From positions 25,960-89,959 of the forward strand of contig NZ_JBHMIM010000026.1 in the NCBI RefSeq assembly GCF_048060115.1: DNA of 64,000 nucleotides, read 5' to 3'. This document shows positions 53,114 to 62,245 of this stretch, piece by piece (positions within the stretch are counted from its first letter, which is position 1; every line of letters begins with the position of its first letter). The translations under genes and the position numbers were made by a program. The notes beneath the pieces are model-generated. The model was given only the letters and a program-made list of their open reading frames with translations, ran no database searches and had not been told where the DNA came from. This DNA is from Micromonospora_E sp048060115. Its GTDB lineage: Bacteria; Actinomycetota; Actinomycetes; Mycobacteriales; Micromonosporaceae.

Positions 53114-56100
53114 TCAGCTCGCCGAAGATGTCCTGACCAAGGTACGGATCTGGCGCAGCAGAACCGACAAGGCCGCCAGGTCCGCCGGGGAGTGTGCGAA
53201 GTCCTCCATCGCCCGACGCACCCGCGCGACGGCGCTGGCGTTGTCCTGTTCCCACTGTTCGGCGCGCTCAGCCACCGGCAGGTCAGCCGGGGTGCAGGTG
53301 AGCACTTCGACGGTGAGCGCGGCCAACGCCGCGTACAGGTCGTACCGCAGCGCGGTGCGGGCCAGCGTCTGCCAGCGGTCCTCCCGGGGCAGCAACGATA
53401 TCTTGCTCAGCAGCCAGTCCACCCGGAACCGCTCGGACAGCAGGTAGTACACCGTGGCGACCTCGGTGACATCGCGACCGGTGTCGGCGCTGGTCTCCAC
53501 CACGTCGAGCAGCCCGAAGCTGTACATGATCCGGGTGGCCCGGTCCGCCAGGTCCGGCGGCAGACCGCGCCCGATCATCGTGTCGACGTGCGCCCGCAGC
53601 GACTCCCGCTCATCGCCACGGAAGAATTCCCCCAGGTCAGGCAGGAGGCGGGACACCCCGTCGCGCAGCCGAGCGGTCTCCTCCGGCACGTCCAGCGGGG
53701 ACCGGCGGTTGGTGACCAGCCAACGGACCGCCCGGTCCAACAGCCGGCGACTCTCCAGGTAAACCGCCACCTGGGCGTCGGTGGTGACCACGTTGTCCAG
53801 CCCGTCGATGCCAGCCCAGAGTTCATCGAGGGCGAACACGTCACGGATCACCACGTAGGCCCGGAGCACGTCGGCCGCCGACGCCCCGGTCTCCTCCATC
53901 GTCCGGTAGACGAACGACATGCCGCCCCGGTTGACGGCCTCGTTGACCAGGCTGGTGACGACGATCTCCCGGCGCAGCCGGTGGTCGGCCATCCGGTCGG
54001 CGTAGCGCTGGTGCAGCGGGGTCGGGAAGTAGTCGACCAGGACCTGATCGGTCCACGGCTCGTCCGGCAGCCCGTCGGCGAGCACCTGACTCTCGATCGA
54101 GATCTTGGTGTGCGCGAGGAGCACCGCGAACTCGGGCAGGGTCAGTCCCTGCGCCCCGGCCCGCATCCGCTCGGCCAGGTCCTCGTCGGTCGGCAACGCC
54201 TCCAACTCACGGTCGAGACGGCCGGCCTGCTCCAGGTCGCTGATCATCCGCCGGTGCACCGGCAGCAGCGGCCGAGCCTGGGCGCAGGCGTTGGCCAGCG
54301 CCCGGGCCTGGTCGTAGTTGTCCCGCAGCACCAGGGCGGCGACCTCGTCGGTCATCTCGGCAAGCAGGGCGTCGCGCCGTGGCACGGTCAACTCGCCGTC
54401 GGCGACCGCGCCACCGAGCAGGATCTTGATGTTGACCTCGTGGTCGGAGCAGTCGACCCCGGCCGAGTTGTCGATGAAGTCGGTGTAGATCCGACCACCC
54501 AAGTTGGCGTACTCGATGCGGCCCCGCTGGGTGAGCCCGAGGTTGCCACCCTCCCCAACCACCTTGGCCCGCACCGACCGGCCGTCGACCCGGATCGCGT
54601 CGTTGGCCTTGTCACCGGCGTCGGTGTGCGACTCGGTCGACGCCTTCACGTAGGTGCCGATGCCGCCGTTGAACAGCAGATCGACCGGGGCGCGCAGGAT
54701 CGCCCGGATCAGCTCCGGCGGGGAGAGAACCTCGGCGGCGGCGTCGAGGCCGAGCACCGCCCGGACCTGCCGGCTGACCGGCACCGATTTGGCGGTACGC
54801 GGGTACACCCCGCCGCCGGCCGAGATCAGCTGCGGGTCGTAGTCGGCCCAGGACGAGCGCGGCAGGTCGAACAGCCGGCGACGCTCGGCGTACGAGGTGG
54901 CGGCGTCCGGGTCCGGGTCGAGAAAGACGTGCCGATGGTCGAAGGCGGCGACCAGCCGGGTGTGTTCGGACAGCAGCATCCCGTTGCCGAACACGTCGCC
55001 GGACATGTCGCCGACGCCGACGACGGTGAAGTCCTGCCGCTGGATGTCCACGCCGAGTTCCCGGAAATGCCGCTTGACCGACTCCCAGGCGCCCCGGGCG
55101 GTGATGCCCATCTTCTTGTGGTCGTAGCCGGCGGACCCGCCGGAGGCGAACGCGTCACCCATCCAGAAACCCCGGGCCAGCGAGATCGCGTTGGCCACGT
55201 CGGAGAAGGTCGCGGTGCCCTTGTCCGCGGCGACCACCAGGTACGGGTCGTCGCCGTCGTGGCGGACCACCCCGGGCGGCGGCACGATCTGCCCGCCGAC
55301 GATGTTGTCGGTGACGTCCAGCAGGCCGGAGATGAACTGCTGATAGCAGGCCACCCCTTCGGCCTGCGCCGCTTCCCGGTCCGGTGGCCCCGCCGCGCCG
55401 CGCCCCCGGGCCGGACCGCCCGACTGCTTCACCACGAAGCCGCCTTTGGCACCCACCGGCACGATCACCGCGTTCTTCACCATCTGTGCCTTGACCAGGC
55501 CGAGCACCTCGGTACGGAAGTCCTCCCGCCGGTCAGACCAGCGCAGCCCGCCCCGGGCCACCTCGCCGAAGCGCAGGTGCACGCCCTCGAAGCGGGGCGA
55601 GTAGACGAAGATCTCGTACGCCGGGCGGGGTGCCGGCAGCTCCGGGATCGTCTGCGGATCGAGCTTCACCGCCACGTACGGCGTCGGTCGGCCCTCGACG
55701 CCACGCTGGTAGAAGTTGGTCCGCAGGGTGGCCAGGATCAACGTCAGATAGCTGCGCAGGATCCGGTCCTGGTCGAGGCTGTCCACCTCGTCGAACTGCC
55801 GGCCGATCGCGGCGACCTGCTCCTGTCCGAGCGCCCGGCGACGGTCGTCGTCGAGGTCGAGCGCCGGCGAGAAGCGGGTCTCGAACAGCCGCACCAGCGC
55901 CGCCGCGATCGCCGGGTACGCGATGAAGGTCGACTCCATGTACTCCTGGGAGAACACGGTGCCGGCCTGGCGCAGGTACTTCGCGTACGTGCGCAGCACC
56001 ACCACCTGCCGCCAAGTGAGCCCGGCACGCAGCACCAGTTCGTTGAGGCCGTCGATCTCGGCCTCGCCGCGCCAGGCCGCCGAGAACGCGTTCTCCACGT

Positions 56101-58195
56101 GCGGGCGGACCTCGCTCATCGCCCGTGCGCCGACCGGCAGCCGCAGCCCGAAGTCGTACAGGTAGATCAGCTGGTCGATGCGGGCTATCTCGTAGGGCCG
56201 CTCGTCGACCACCTTGACGCCGAGGGAGTGCAGCACCGGCAGCACGTCGGAGAGCACCATCGGTTCGCCGTACCGGTAGACCTTGAACCGGACGTCGCGC
56301 TCGTCGGACCCGGTGCCGCTGGCGGGCCGGAACAGGTGCATCTCCAGCTGGCCGGGCTCCTCCAGCAGCTCCAGCTTGGCCAGGTCCTGCACCGCCTCGT
56401 ACGCGGTGTGTTCCTCCTTGTAGCCCTCCGGGTAGGCGCTGGCGTACCGCCGGTGCAGCGACTTGGCCGACTCGTCGCCGAGTTTGCGCTCCAGCACCAG
56501 CCGGAAGTCGTCCTCCCACAGCCGGGTGGCGTCGGCGAGCAGTTCGGCGAGCCGGTCCGGGTCGAGCTCGACCGGCGGGGCAGCCGGGTCGGTACGCACG
56601 ATGAAGTGCACCCGGGCGAGCATCGACTCGGTGACCCGGGTGGTGTAGTCCACGCCGACGCCGTTGAGTTCGCGCAGCAGGATCTGCTGCATGCGGAGCC
56701 GGTTGTGGGTGGTGAACCGGTCCCGGGGCAGGTAGATCAGGCAGGACAGGAACCGCCCGTACCCGTCGGAGCGCAGGAACAGCCGCAACTGGCGGCGCCC
56801 GGCCATCCGCAGCACGCCGAGCACAGCCTGATAGAGATCGTCGGTACGGATCTGGAACAGCTCGTCGCGGGGGTAGGTCTCCAGGATCTGGAGCATGTCC
56901 TTGCCGGAGTGGCTGCGCGGGCTGAGACCGGAGCGTTCCAGCACCTCGGCGACCTTGCGCCGGACCACCGGCAGCTCCTGGACGCTGGTGCGGTACGCGG
57001 CGGTGGAGAACAGGCCGAGGAAACGCCGCTCGCCGACCACCTCCCCGGCCTCGTCGAAGATCTTGAAACCGATGTAGTCGAGGTAGGCGGCCCGGTGCAC
57101 CGTGGCCCGCGAGTTGGCCTTGGTGATGATCAGCAGCCGCTTCTCCAGCGCCTTCTCCGCCGCCTGCGGGGTCATCGAGGTGAGCGGGCGGGGCCGGGTC
57201 TGGTCCTGGCGCAGGATGCCGAGCCCGGTGCCGAACACCGCGACCAGCGCCTTGTCCCCGTCGCCGCTGTCGACCAGCCGGTACTCGCGGTAGCCGAGGA
57301 AGGTGAAATGGTCGTCGGCCAGCCACCGCAGCAGCTCGACCGAGTCGTTGACGTCCTTCTCCGGCACCGGCAGCACACCGGCACTGCCCAGTTCGTCGGC
57401 CGGCCGGTCGTCGGCCTTGCCCAGCTCGTCGGCGAGGGTCAGTGCCCGACGGCGCATCTTCGGCCAGTCCTCGACCGCCTCACGGACGTCGGTGAGCACC
57501 CGCTGCAGATCCCGGACCAGCCGGTCCCGGTCGCCGGCGTCCCGGACCGGATCGATCTCGATCCGGATCCAGCTTTCCACCAGGTCGCCGTCGATGGCGT
57601 CGTCCGGCTCGACGTCGGCGGCCACCTCGGTCAACTGGCCGAGCGGCTCACGCCGAACCACGACCAGGGGGTGGACCAGCAGCTGGACGTCGAAGTGCCG
57701 CTCGTTGAGCAGCGCGGTCACCGAGTCCACCAGGAACGGCATGTCGTCGGCGACGATCTCGATGACGGTGCACGGCTGGCGCGCGGCGGGGGCGTTCAAC
57801 CGCAGCTTCAGCTCGCCGGGCAGCCGGTGCCCAGCCAGCTCCCGGTGTGCCCGGGCGGCGGCGAGCATCTCCTGCGGGGTGCGGCCGACCAGTTCCTCGT
57901 CGGCCGCGAACCGCCAAAATCGGTCCACCAGGGAGGCGGTGTCGTGATCGGTGTCGGCGAGCGACACGGCCTGCGCGATCAGCCGCTCCGCGCTGGGCAT
58001 CGGCTCGTCGAGCCCGGTGTCGTCGCCGTCGTCGACGACCGCGGCGAGGGTCGTCTCCGGTGGCGGGAGCACCCGTACGGCGAATGGCTCGCCGAGGCCC
58101 GGATCGGCCTGCGGTTGCGGCCCGGTGGTGGGGCGGCGTCGCTCGTCACCGCCCGAAGTTTTGCGTTTCGACTTCGTCCCCGGACGCCGGTTCAT
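53114..58195 (-). CDS. NAD-specific glutamate dehydrogenase, large (180-kDa) type
   Basis: A 1693-residue enzyme that converts glutamate and NAD+ to 2-oxoglutarate, ammonium and NADH. Seen: an ACT-like N-domain (ADDMPFLVDSVTALLNERHF), the long helical middle, the catalytic core (EVARGGLRWSDRREDFRTEV, VKNAVIVPVGAKGGFVVKQS with active-site Lys), VGDMSGDVFGNGMLLSEHTR, and a Rossmann-like KVVGEGGNLGLTQRGRIEYA. This is the actinomycete/proteobacterial giant GDH. A Gly/Arg/Pro-rich linker follows the KQS. The ATG at 58195 has GAGGGGAG upstream. It is a single large gene with a palindromic site in its leader. Confidence 0.95.
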   Translation of the reverse strand: MNRRPGTKSKRKTSGGDERRRPTTGPQPQADPGLGEPFAVRVLPPPETTLAAVVDDGDDTGLDEPMPSAERLIAQAVSLADTDHDTASLVDRFWRFAADEELVGRTPQEMLAAARAHRELAGHRLPGELKLRLNAPAARQPCTVIEIVADDMPFLVDSVTALLNERHFDVQLLVHPLVVVRREPLGQLTEVAADVEPDDAIDGDLVESWIRIEIDPVRDAGDRDRLVRDLQRVLTDVREAVEDWPKMRRRALTLADELGKADDRPADELGSAGVLPVPEKDVNDSVELLRWLADDHFTFLGYREYRLVDSGDGDKALVAVFGTGLGILRQDQTRPRPLTSMTPQAAEKALEKRLLIITKANSRATVHRAAYLDYIGFKIFDEAGEVVGERRFLGLFSTAAYRTSVQELPVVRRKVAEVLERSGLSPRSHSGKDMLQILETYPRDELFQIRTDDLYQAVLGVLRMAGRRQLRLFLRSDGYGRFLSCLIYLPRDRFTTHNRLRMQQILLRELNGVGVDYTTRVTESMLARVHFIVRTDPAAPPVELDPDRLAELLADATRLWEDDFRLVLERKLGDESAKSLHRRYASAYPEGYKEEHTAYEAVQDLAKLELLEEPGQLEMHLFRPASGTGSDERDVRFKVYRYGEPMVLSDVLPVLHSLGVKVVDERPYEIARIDQLIYLYDFGLRLPVGARAMSEVRPHVENAFSAAWRGEAEIDGLNELVLRAGLTWRQVVVLRTYAKYLRQAGTVFSQEYMESTFIAYPAIAAALVRLFETRFSPALDLDDDRRRALGQEQVAAIGRQFDEVDSLDQDRILRSYLTLILATLRTNFYQRGVEGRPTPYVAVKLDPQTIPELPAPRPAYEIFVYSPRFEGVHLRFGEVARGGLRWSDRREDFRTEVLGLVKAQMVKNAVIVPVGAKGGFVVKQSGGPARGRGAAGPPDREAAQAEGVACYQQFISGLLDVTDNIVGGQIVPPPGVVRHDGDDPYLVVAADKGTATFSDVANAISLARGFWMGDAFASGGSAGYDHKKMGITARGAWESVKRHFRELGVDIQRQDFTVVGVGDMSGDVFGNGMLLSEHTRLVAAFDHRHVFLDPDPDAATSYAERRRLFDLPRSSWADYDPQLISAGGGVYPRTAKSVPVSRQVRAVLGLDAAAEVLSPPELIRAILRAPVDLLFNGGIGTYVKASTESHTDAGDKANDAIRVDGRSVRAKVVGEGGNLGLTQRGRIEYANLGGRIYTDFIDNSAGVDCSDHEVNIKILLGGAVADGELTVPRRDALLAEMTDEVAALVLRDNYDQARALANACAQARPLLPVHRRMISDLEQAGRLDRELEALPTDEDLAERMRAGAQGLTLPEFAVLLAHTKISIESQVLADGLPDEPWTDQVLVDYFPTPLHQRYADRMADHRLRREIVVTSLVNEAVNRGGMSFVYRTMEETGASAADVLRAYVVIRDVFALDELWAGIDGLDNVVTTDAQVAVYLESRRLLDRAVRWLVTNRRSPLDVPEETARLRDGVSRLLPDLGEFFRGDERESLRAHVDTMIGRGLPPDLADRATRIMYSFGLLDVVETSADTGRDVTEVATVYYLLSERFRVDWLLSKISLLPREDRWQTLARTALRYDLYAALAALTVEVLTCTPADLPVAERAEQWEQDNASAVARVRRAMEDFAHSPADLAALSVLLRQIRTLVRTSSAS

Positions 58196-58504
58196 TGGTG
58201 CGGACTCCCCTCGGCCCCACGACTCTGTGGGGTCAACTACGGCCAAGCCTAAGCCTTCTCGATCATCGATCTGACGGCGCTCCGGCCCTTGGCAGTCGGC
58301 TTGGTGACACCAAGTGGCCACCACACGTGATAAGGCCAGGGCCGGACCGCGGACCTGCGTCTCCTGGTTACCCCGGGACCCTCGATTCATCACCTGTCTC
58401 GGCCGGTGCCGGGCCTGTCCTGGCCGGTGCCGAGGGGCAGCAGCCGGTGCGCCGACGTACTACCGTTCGGCTGTCCGCCATGCGTCCGGAAGGGGACCGC
58501 CCGC
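58196..58504. promoter_or_regulatory. Divergent region between NAD-glutamate dehydrogenase and penicillin-binding protein
   Basis: A 309-base gap between two divergent genes. It holds a hairpin CCCCAC-GACTCT-GTGGGG (58215-58232) in the leader of the dehydrogenase and a near-perfect palindrome CTTGGTG-A-CACCAAG (58300-58314), a good operator candidate. GGAAGGGGA serves the PBP gene. No promoter boxes could be fixed by eye. Confidence 0.5.
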
Positions 58505-60475
58505 ATGCGTATCGAGGCAGCGCGCCCGCACCGCCAGCCGATCCGTCGGCTCCGCTGGTCAGCCGCGCTCACCGCGGCCCTGGTACTCACCGGCACCGCC
58601 CTGACCGGCTGTTCGTCCGACGACGGGCCGGAACGCACCGTCGACGCCTTCGTCGACGGCTGGCTGGCCGGCGACGTGTCCACGATCGGCTTCATCACCC
58701 CGGCCGGGCAGCGACTGCCCGCCACCGACGTGGGCGAAGAGCTGGCCGCGCTGGTCGGGGACCTGTCGGACACGCCGCCGCAGCTGCGCCGCGACGGCGA
58801 AGCCGACGTCACCGCGGACATCGCGACCAGCTCCCTCGCCGTCGAATGGACGCTGCCCGGCGACGTACGCTGGAGCTACACCACCTCGATCCGGCTGCGG
58901 CAGGCCGCCGACGACGGCTGGCAGATCATCTGGGATCCGGCCATCGTCCACGAACAGCTCGCCACCGGCGACCGGTTCCAGCTCAACCGCCTCGCTCCGC
59001 GACGCGGGCCGGTCCTCGACGGCGCCGGGGAGCCGGTCGTCGCGCCACGCGACGTCGTCGTGATCGGCGTACAGCCCAGCGAGGTCGTTTCGCCGGATGC
59101 CCTGGTCGACGACCTCGACGCCGCGTTCCGGGCGATCCGCCCGACGATCAGCCCGCCGATCGACCTGACCGACCTGCCGGACCGGCTCGACGCCGCCAAG
59201 CCGGACGCCTTCGTCGACGTGGTCACCCTGCGCAAGGAGGCGTACGACCAGATCGCCGACCGGATCTTCGACCTGCCGGGCACCCGGTTCCGCAGCGAGC
59301 AGCGCGACCTGGCCCCCACCCGCGAGTTCGCCCGCGCGCTGCTTGGCACCGTCGACCCGGTGCAGCGCCAGGACATGGAGACCCACCCCGGCCGGTACGA
59401 GATCGGCGACATGGTCGGCCACGGCGGACTGCAGGGCGGCTACGAGGAGCGGCTACGCGGCGTACCGGGGTATTCGGTGCAGATCGCCGGGACCGCCCCG
59501 GACGGCACGGTCTCCGCCGACGAGGTGCTGTTCAGCTCCGACGCCCGACCCGGTGATCCGCTGCGGACCACGCTGGACGTCGCGACGCAGACCGCCGCCG
59601 ACGCGGCCCTCGCCGGGCAGCCGCGCCGCAGCGCGCTGGTCGCGGTGCGGATCAGCGACGGCGCGCTGGTCGCCGTCGCGAACGGCCCCGACGGCGGTAC
59701 GGAGAACCTCGCGTTCACCGCGCAGGTCCCGCCCGGATCCACCTTCAAGATGGTCAGCACGCTCGGGTTGCTCGAATCCGGCGCGGTCGGCCCGGACGTC
59801 GCCGTCGACTGCCCGAAGACCGCCACCGTCGACGGCCGGACCTTCACCAACGCCAACGGCTTCGATCTGGGCCGGGTGCCGTTCCGGAGCGTCTTCGCGA
59901 AATCCTGCAACACCACGTTCGCCAACCTCGCGCCCGAGCTGGGCGCCGACGGGCTGGCCGAGGCGGGCCGGCTGCTCGGGCTGGAGGGCGAGTGGCGGCT
60001 GGGAGTTTCCGCGTTCACCGGCAAGGTCTCCACCGGTGGTCCGCCGGCCGAGCGGGCCGCTGCCGCGTTCGGCCAGGGCACCACGTTGGTCAGCCCGCTG
60101 GCGATGGCCGGGGCGACGGCAGCGGTCGCCCGCGGCCAGTGGCGGCAGCCGACGCTGATCTCGGAGCCGGCACCGCAGTCCCCCGTACCGGACGGTCCGC
60201 AGCTGGACGCCGCCGCCGTCGACGCGCTACGCGCGATGATGCGGGCGGTGGTAACCGACGGCACCGCCGAGGCGCTGCGGGACGTGCCGGGTGAGCCGGT
60301 GTACGGCAAGACCGGCACCGCCGAGTACGACAACGACCCGGCCAACACGCACGCCTGGTTCGTCGGCTGGCAGGGCGACGTCGCGTTCGCGGTCTTCGTC
60401 GAACAGGGCGGCTCCGGATCCAGCGACGCAGTGCCGATCGCGGAGACCTTCCTCCGCGCCCTCGCCACCAACTGA
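58505..60475 (+). CDS. Class B penicillin-binding protein, lipoprotein-anchored
   Basis: A 656-residue transpeptidase. Seen: a lipoprotein signal ending LTGTALTGC with Cys36 as lipid site, an NTF2-like (MecA-N) domain of about residues 45-160, a PBP dimerisation domain, and the transpeptidase domain with STFK (412-415), SCN (467-469) and KTG (602-604). It cross-links peptidoglycan outside the membrane. The MecA-type N-domain is common in actinomycete PBPs and does not by itself mean beta-lactam resistance. ATG 58505 follows GGAAGGGGA; reading upstream is ignored. Confidence 0.93.
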   Translation: MRIEAARPHRQPIRRLRWSAALTAALVLTGTALTGCSSDDGPERTVDAFVDGWLAGDVSTIGFITPAGQRLPATDVGEELAALVGDLSDTPPQLRRDGEADVTADIATSSLAVEWTLPGDVRWSYTTSIRLRQAADDGWQIIWDPAIVHEQLATGDRFQLNRLAPRRGPVLDGAGEPVVAPRDVVVIGVQPSEVVSPDALVDDLDAAFRAIRPTISPPIDLTDLPDRLDAAKPDAFVDVVTLRKEAYDQIADRIFDLPGTRFRSEQRDLAPTREFARALLGTVDPVQRQDMETHPGRYEIGDMVGHGGLQGGYEERLRGVPGYSVQIAGTAPDGTVSADEVLFSSDARPGDPLRTTLDVATQTAADAALAGQPRRSALVAVRISDGALVAVANGPDGGTENLAFTAQVPPGSTFKMVSTLGLLESGAVGPDVAVDCPKTATVDGRTFTNANGFDLGRVPFRSVFAKSCNTTFANLAPELGADGLAEAGRLLGLEGEWRLGVSAFTGKVSTGGPPAERAAAAFGQGTTLVSPLAMAGATAAVARGQWRQPTLISEPAPQSPVPDGPQLDAAAVDALRAMMRAVVTDGTAEALRDVPGEPVYGKTGTAEYDNDPANTHAWFVGWQGDVAFAVFVEQGGSGSSDAVPIAETFLRALATN

Positions 60476-60508
60476 CCGCCAACTGTCGCTGCTACGGAAG
60501 GGCGGTCA
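60473..60508. terminator. Hairpin after the penicillin-binding protein gene
   Basis: TGACCGCC (60473-60480, including the stop codon) pairs perfectly with GGCGGTCA (60501-60508) around a 20-base loop. Confidence 0.5.
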
Positions 60509-60552
60509 GGCGGCGGCCGGGCTGCCGCTCATCGCTGCTCTCGTGAATCTCT

Positions 60553-60581
60553 TTGCCCAACTCGATATCGATGAGTAGCTT
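60553..60581 (+). promoter_or_regulatory. Possible promoter of the carbamoyltransferase gene
   Basis: TTGCCC (60553-60558) and TAGCTT (60576-60581) with a 17-base spacer; the spacer contains ATCGATATCGAT-like palindromic sequence. The GTG at 60596 could be read leaderless. AT-rich for this genome. Confidence 0.3.
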
Positions 60582-60595
60582 GGTCGATATATACG

Positions 60596-62197
60596 GTGGC
60601 AGCCTGGGTCTGGGGGCAGGCGTTGCGGATCTTGTCCTTGAAACCAGGTCATGACGGTACCGTCGCCCTTGTCCGGGACGGTGCGTTGGAGCTCTCGATC
60701 GAGGCGGAGAAGGACTCGTTCCCCCGGTACGCGGAGCTGACACCCAGCACGGTGTTGGACGCGCTGGACCTGGTCGACGACGTGCCGGACGTGGTCTGCC
60801 TGAGTGGGTGGGTCAAGGGGTTCCATTCGATGGAGAGGCCGCTCGGTGCTGGCTACTTCGGTTGGGACGGTCAACGCACGCAGGTGGGTGAGCGCCGGGT
60901 GTTCGGCAGACAGGTGCGGACGTTCTCATCGACGCATGAGCGCTCGCACTTGATGTCCGCGTACGGGATGTCGCCGTTTCCGCAGGGTGAGCCGTGCTAC
61001 GCGCTGGTGTGGGAGGGCAACATCGGCTCGTTCTACGAGATCACGCCGGACGTCACGGTGATACGGGTAGCAGAGGTGATGGAGGACCCAGGCAACAAGT
61101 ACCAGTACATCTTCGCGCTGGCCGATCCCACGGCCGAGGCGGCGCATGGTGGGTTCCGGTTCTCCAACGCCGGCAAGCTGATGGCATTGGCGGGATACGC
61201 GGACGGCTCGCCGGTGACCACGGCCGGACGAAACGTCATCGACTGGGTGCTGTCTCGTCGCTCGATCCTGCTGACCAGTCCGAAAAGCGAGCTGGCCGCA
61301 TCCCCATTCCACAACGCGGGCGTCACGTCGCAGGCGTTCGCCAACCTGGCCGCGCACCACTCCGCGAGGATCTTCGACTTCTTCTACAAAGTGGCCCACG
61401 CGAGGTTGACCAAGGGCTATCCGCTGCTGATCGCCGGTGGCTGCGGGCTGAACTGCGGCTGGAACAGCCGCTGGCGCGACTGTGGACTGTTTGCCGACGT
61501 GTTCGTGCCGCCGTGCCCCAACGACACTGGATCAGCAATCGGTACCGCCATCGACGCCCAGTGGTACTTCGAGGGCAACGCGAAGGTGTCCTGGAGCGTC
61601 TACAGCGGGGCGGACTTCGTCGAGGACGTGCCCGTGCCGGATGTGTTCACTCGACATCCGTTGGACCTGACGCTGGTGGCCGAGTTGCTGGCCCAGCGGA
61701 TGGTGATCGCGTGGGCTCGGGGGCGAGCGGAGATCGGCCCCCGGGCGTTGGGCAATCGATCCCTGTTGGCGGCGCCGTTCGACCCCAGCGCCCGGGATCG
61801 GCTCAACGTGATCAAACGGCGCGAGCCGTACCGTCCGATCGCGCCGGTATGCCGGGAAGAGGAGGTAGCTACGTACTTCGAGTGGACCGGGCCGAGCCCG
61901 CACATGTTGTTCTTTCAGCGGGTGCGTGATGGCCGGCTGGGCGCGGTCACCCATGTCGACGGTACGGCTCGGGTACAGACGGTGGCGGCGTACGAGAACC
62001 CAGTTCTGCATGATCTGCTCGGCGCGTTCGCCTCGCGGACAGGCGTGGGAGTGCTGTGCAACACCTCGCTCAACTTCCCAGGTCGCGGCTCAATCAACCG
62101 CACGAGCGACGTGGTCGAGTACGTGAGTGAGCGCGGCATCGACGGGTTTGTGATCGGCGACCACCTGTACGTACGCCCCGGCTCGGGACCGACGTGA
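60596..62197 (+). CDS. NodU/CmcH-family carbamoyltransferase
   Basis: About 533 residues (524 if the TTG at 60623 is used, which has GGGGGCAGG upstream). Seen: LRILSLKPGHDGTVALVRDG, the metal-binding histidines in THERSHLMSAYGMSPF, CYALVWEGNIGSFYEI, an ASKHA-type fold over the N-terminal two thirds, LLIAGGCGLNCGWNSRWRD, and the C-terminal ARGRAEIGPRALGNRSLLAA plus VLCNTSLNFPGRGSINRT, which bind carbamoyl-adenylate. Such enzymes carbamoylate hydroxyls of antibiotics or Nod factors using carbamoyl phosphate and ATP. The next gene starts 48 bases downstream. No biosynthetic partner is visible within the window, so the acceptor is unknown. Confidence 0.9.
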   Translation: MAAWVWGQALRILSLKPGHDGTVALVRDGALELSIEAEKDSFPRYAELTPSTVLDALDLVDDVPDVVCLSGWVKGFHSMERPLGAGYFGWDGQRTQVGERRVFGRQVRTFSSTHERSHLMSAYGMSPFPQGEPCYALVWEGNIGSFYEITPDVTVIRVAEVMEDPGNKYQYIFALADPTAEAAHGGFRFSNAGKLMALAGYADGSPVTTAGRNVIDWVLSRRSILLTSPKSELAASPFHNAGVTSQAFANLAAHHSARIFDFFYKVAHARLTKGYPLLIAGGCGLNCGWNSRWRDCGLFADVFVPPCPNDTGSAIGTAIDAQWYFEGNAKVSWSVYSGADFVEDVPVPDVFTRHPLDLTLVAELLAQRMVIAWARGRAEIGPRALGNRSLLAAPFDPSARDRLNVIKRREPYRPIAPVCREEEVATYFEWTGPSPHMLFFQRVRDGRLGAVTHVDGTARVQTVAAYENPVLHDLLGAFASRTGVGVLCNTSLNFPGRGSINRTSDVVEYVSERGIDGFVIGDHLYVRPGSGPT

Positions 62198-62245
62198 TGG
62201 AGCTGATCGGTGGGATGGGTCGTCGCGACATTGGAGGCAGACGCA

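Noticed and set aside
52979..58252. A 1757-codon open frame on the plus strand opposite the glutamate dehydrogenase
   Set aside because: It is an antisense shadow caused by high GC and strong codon bias; composition is His/Arg/Gln/Val-rich without any family pattern, while the minus strand shows a full conserved enzyme.
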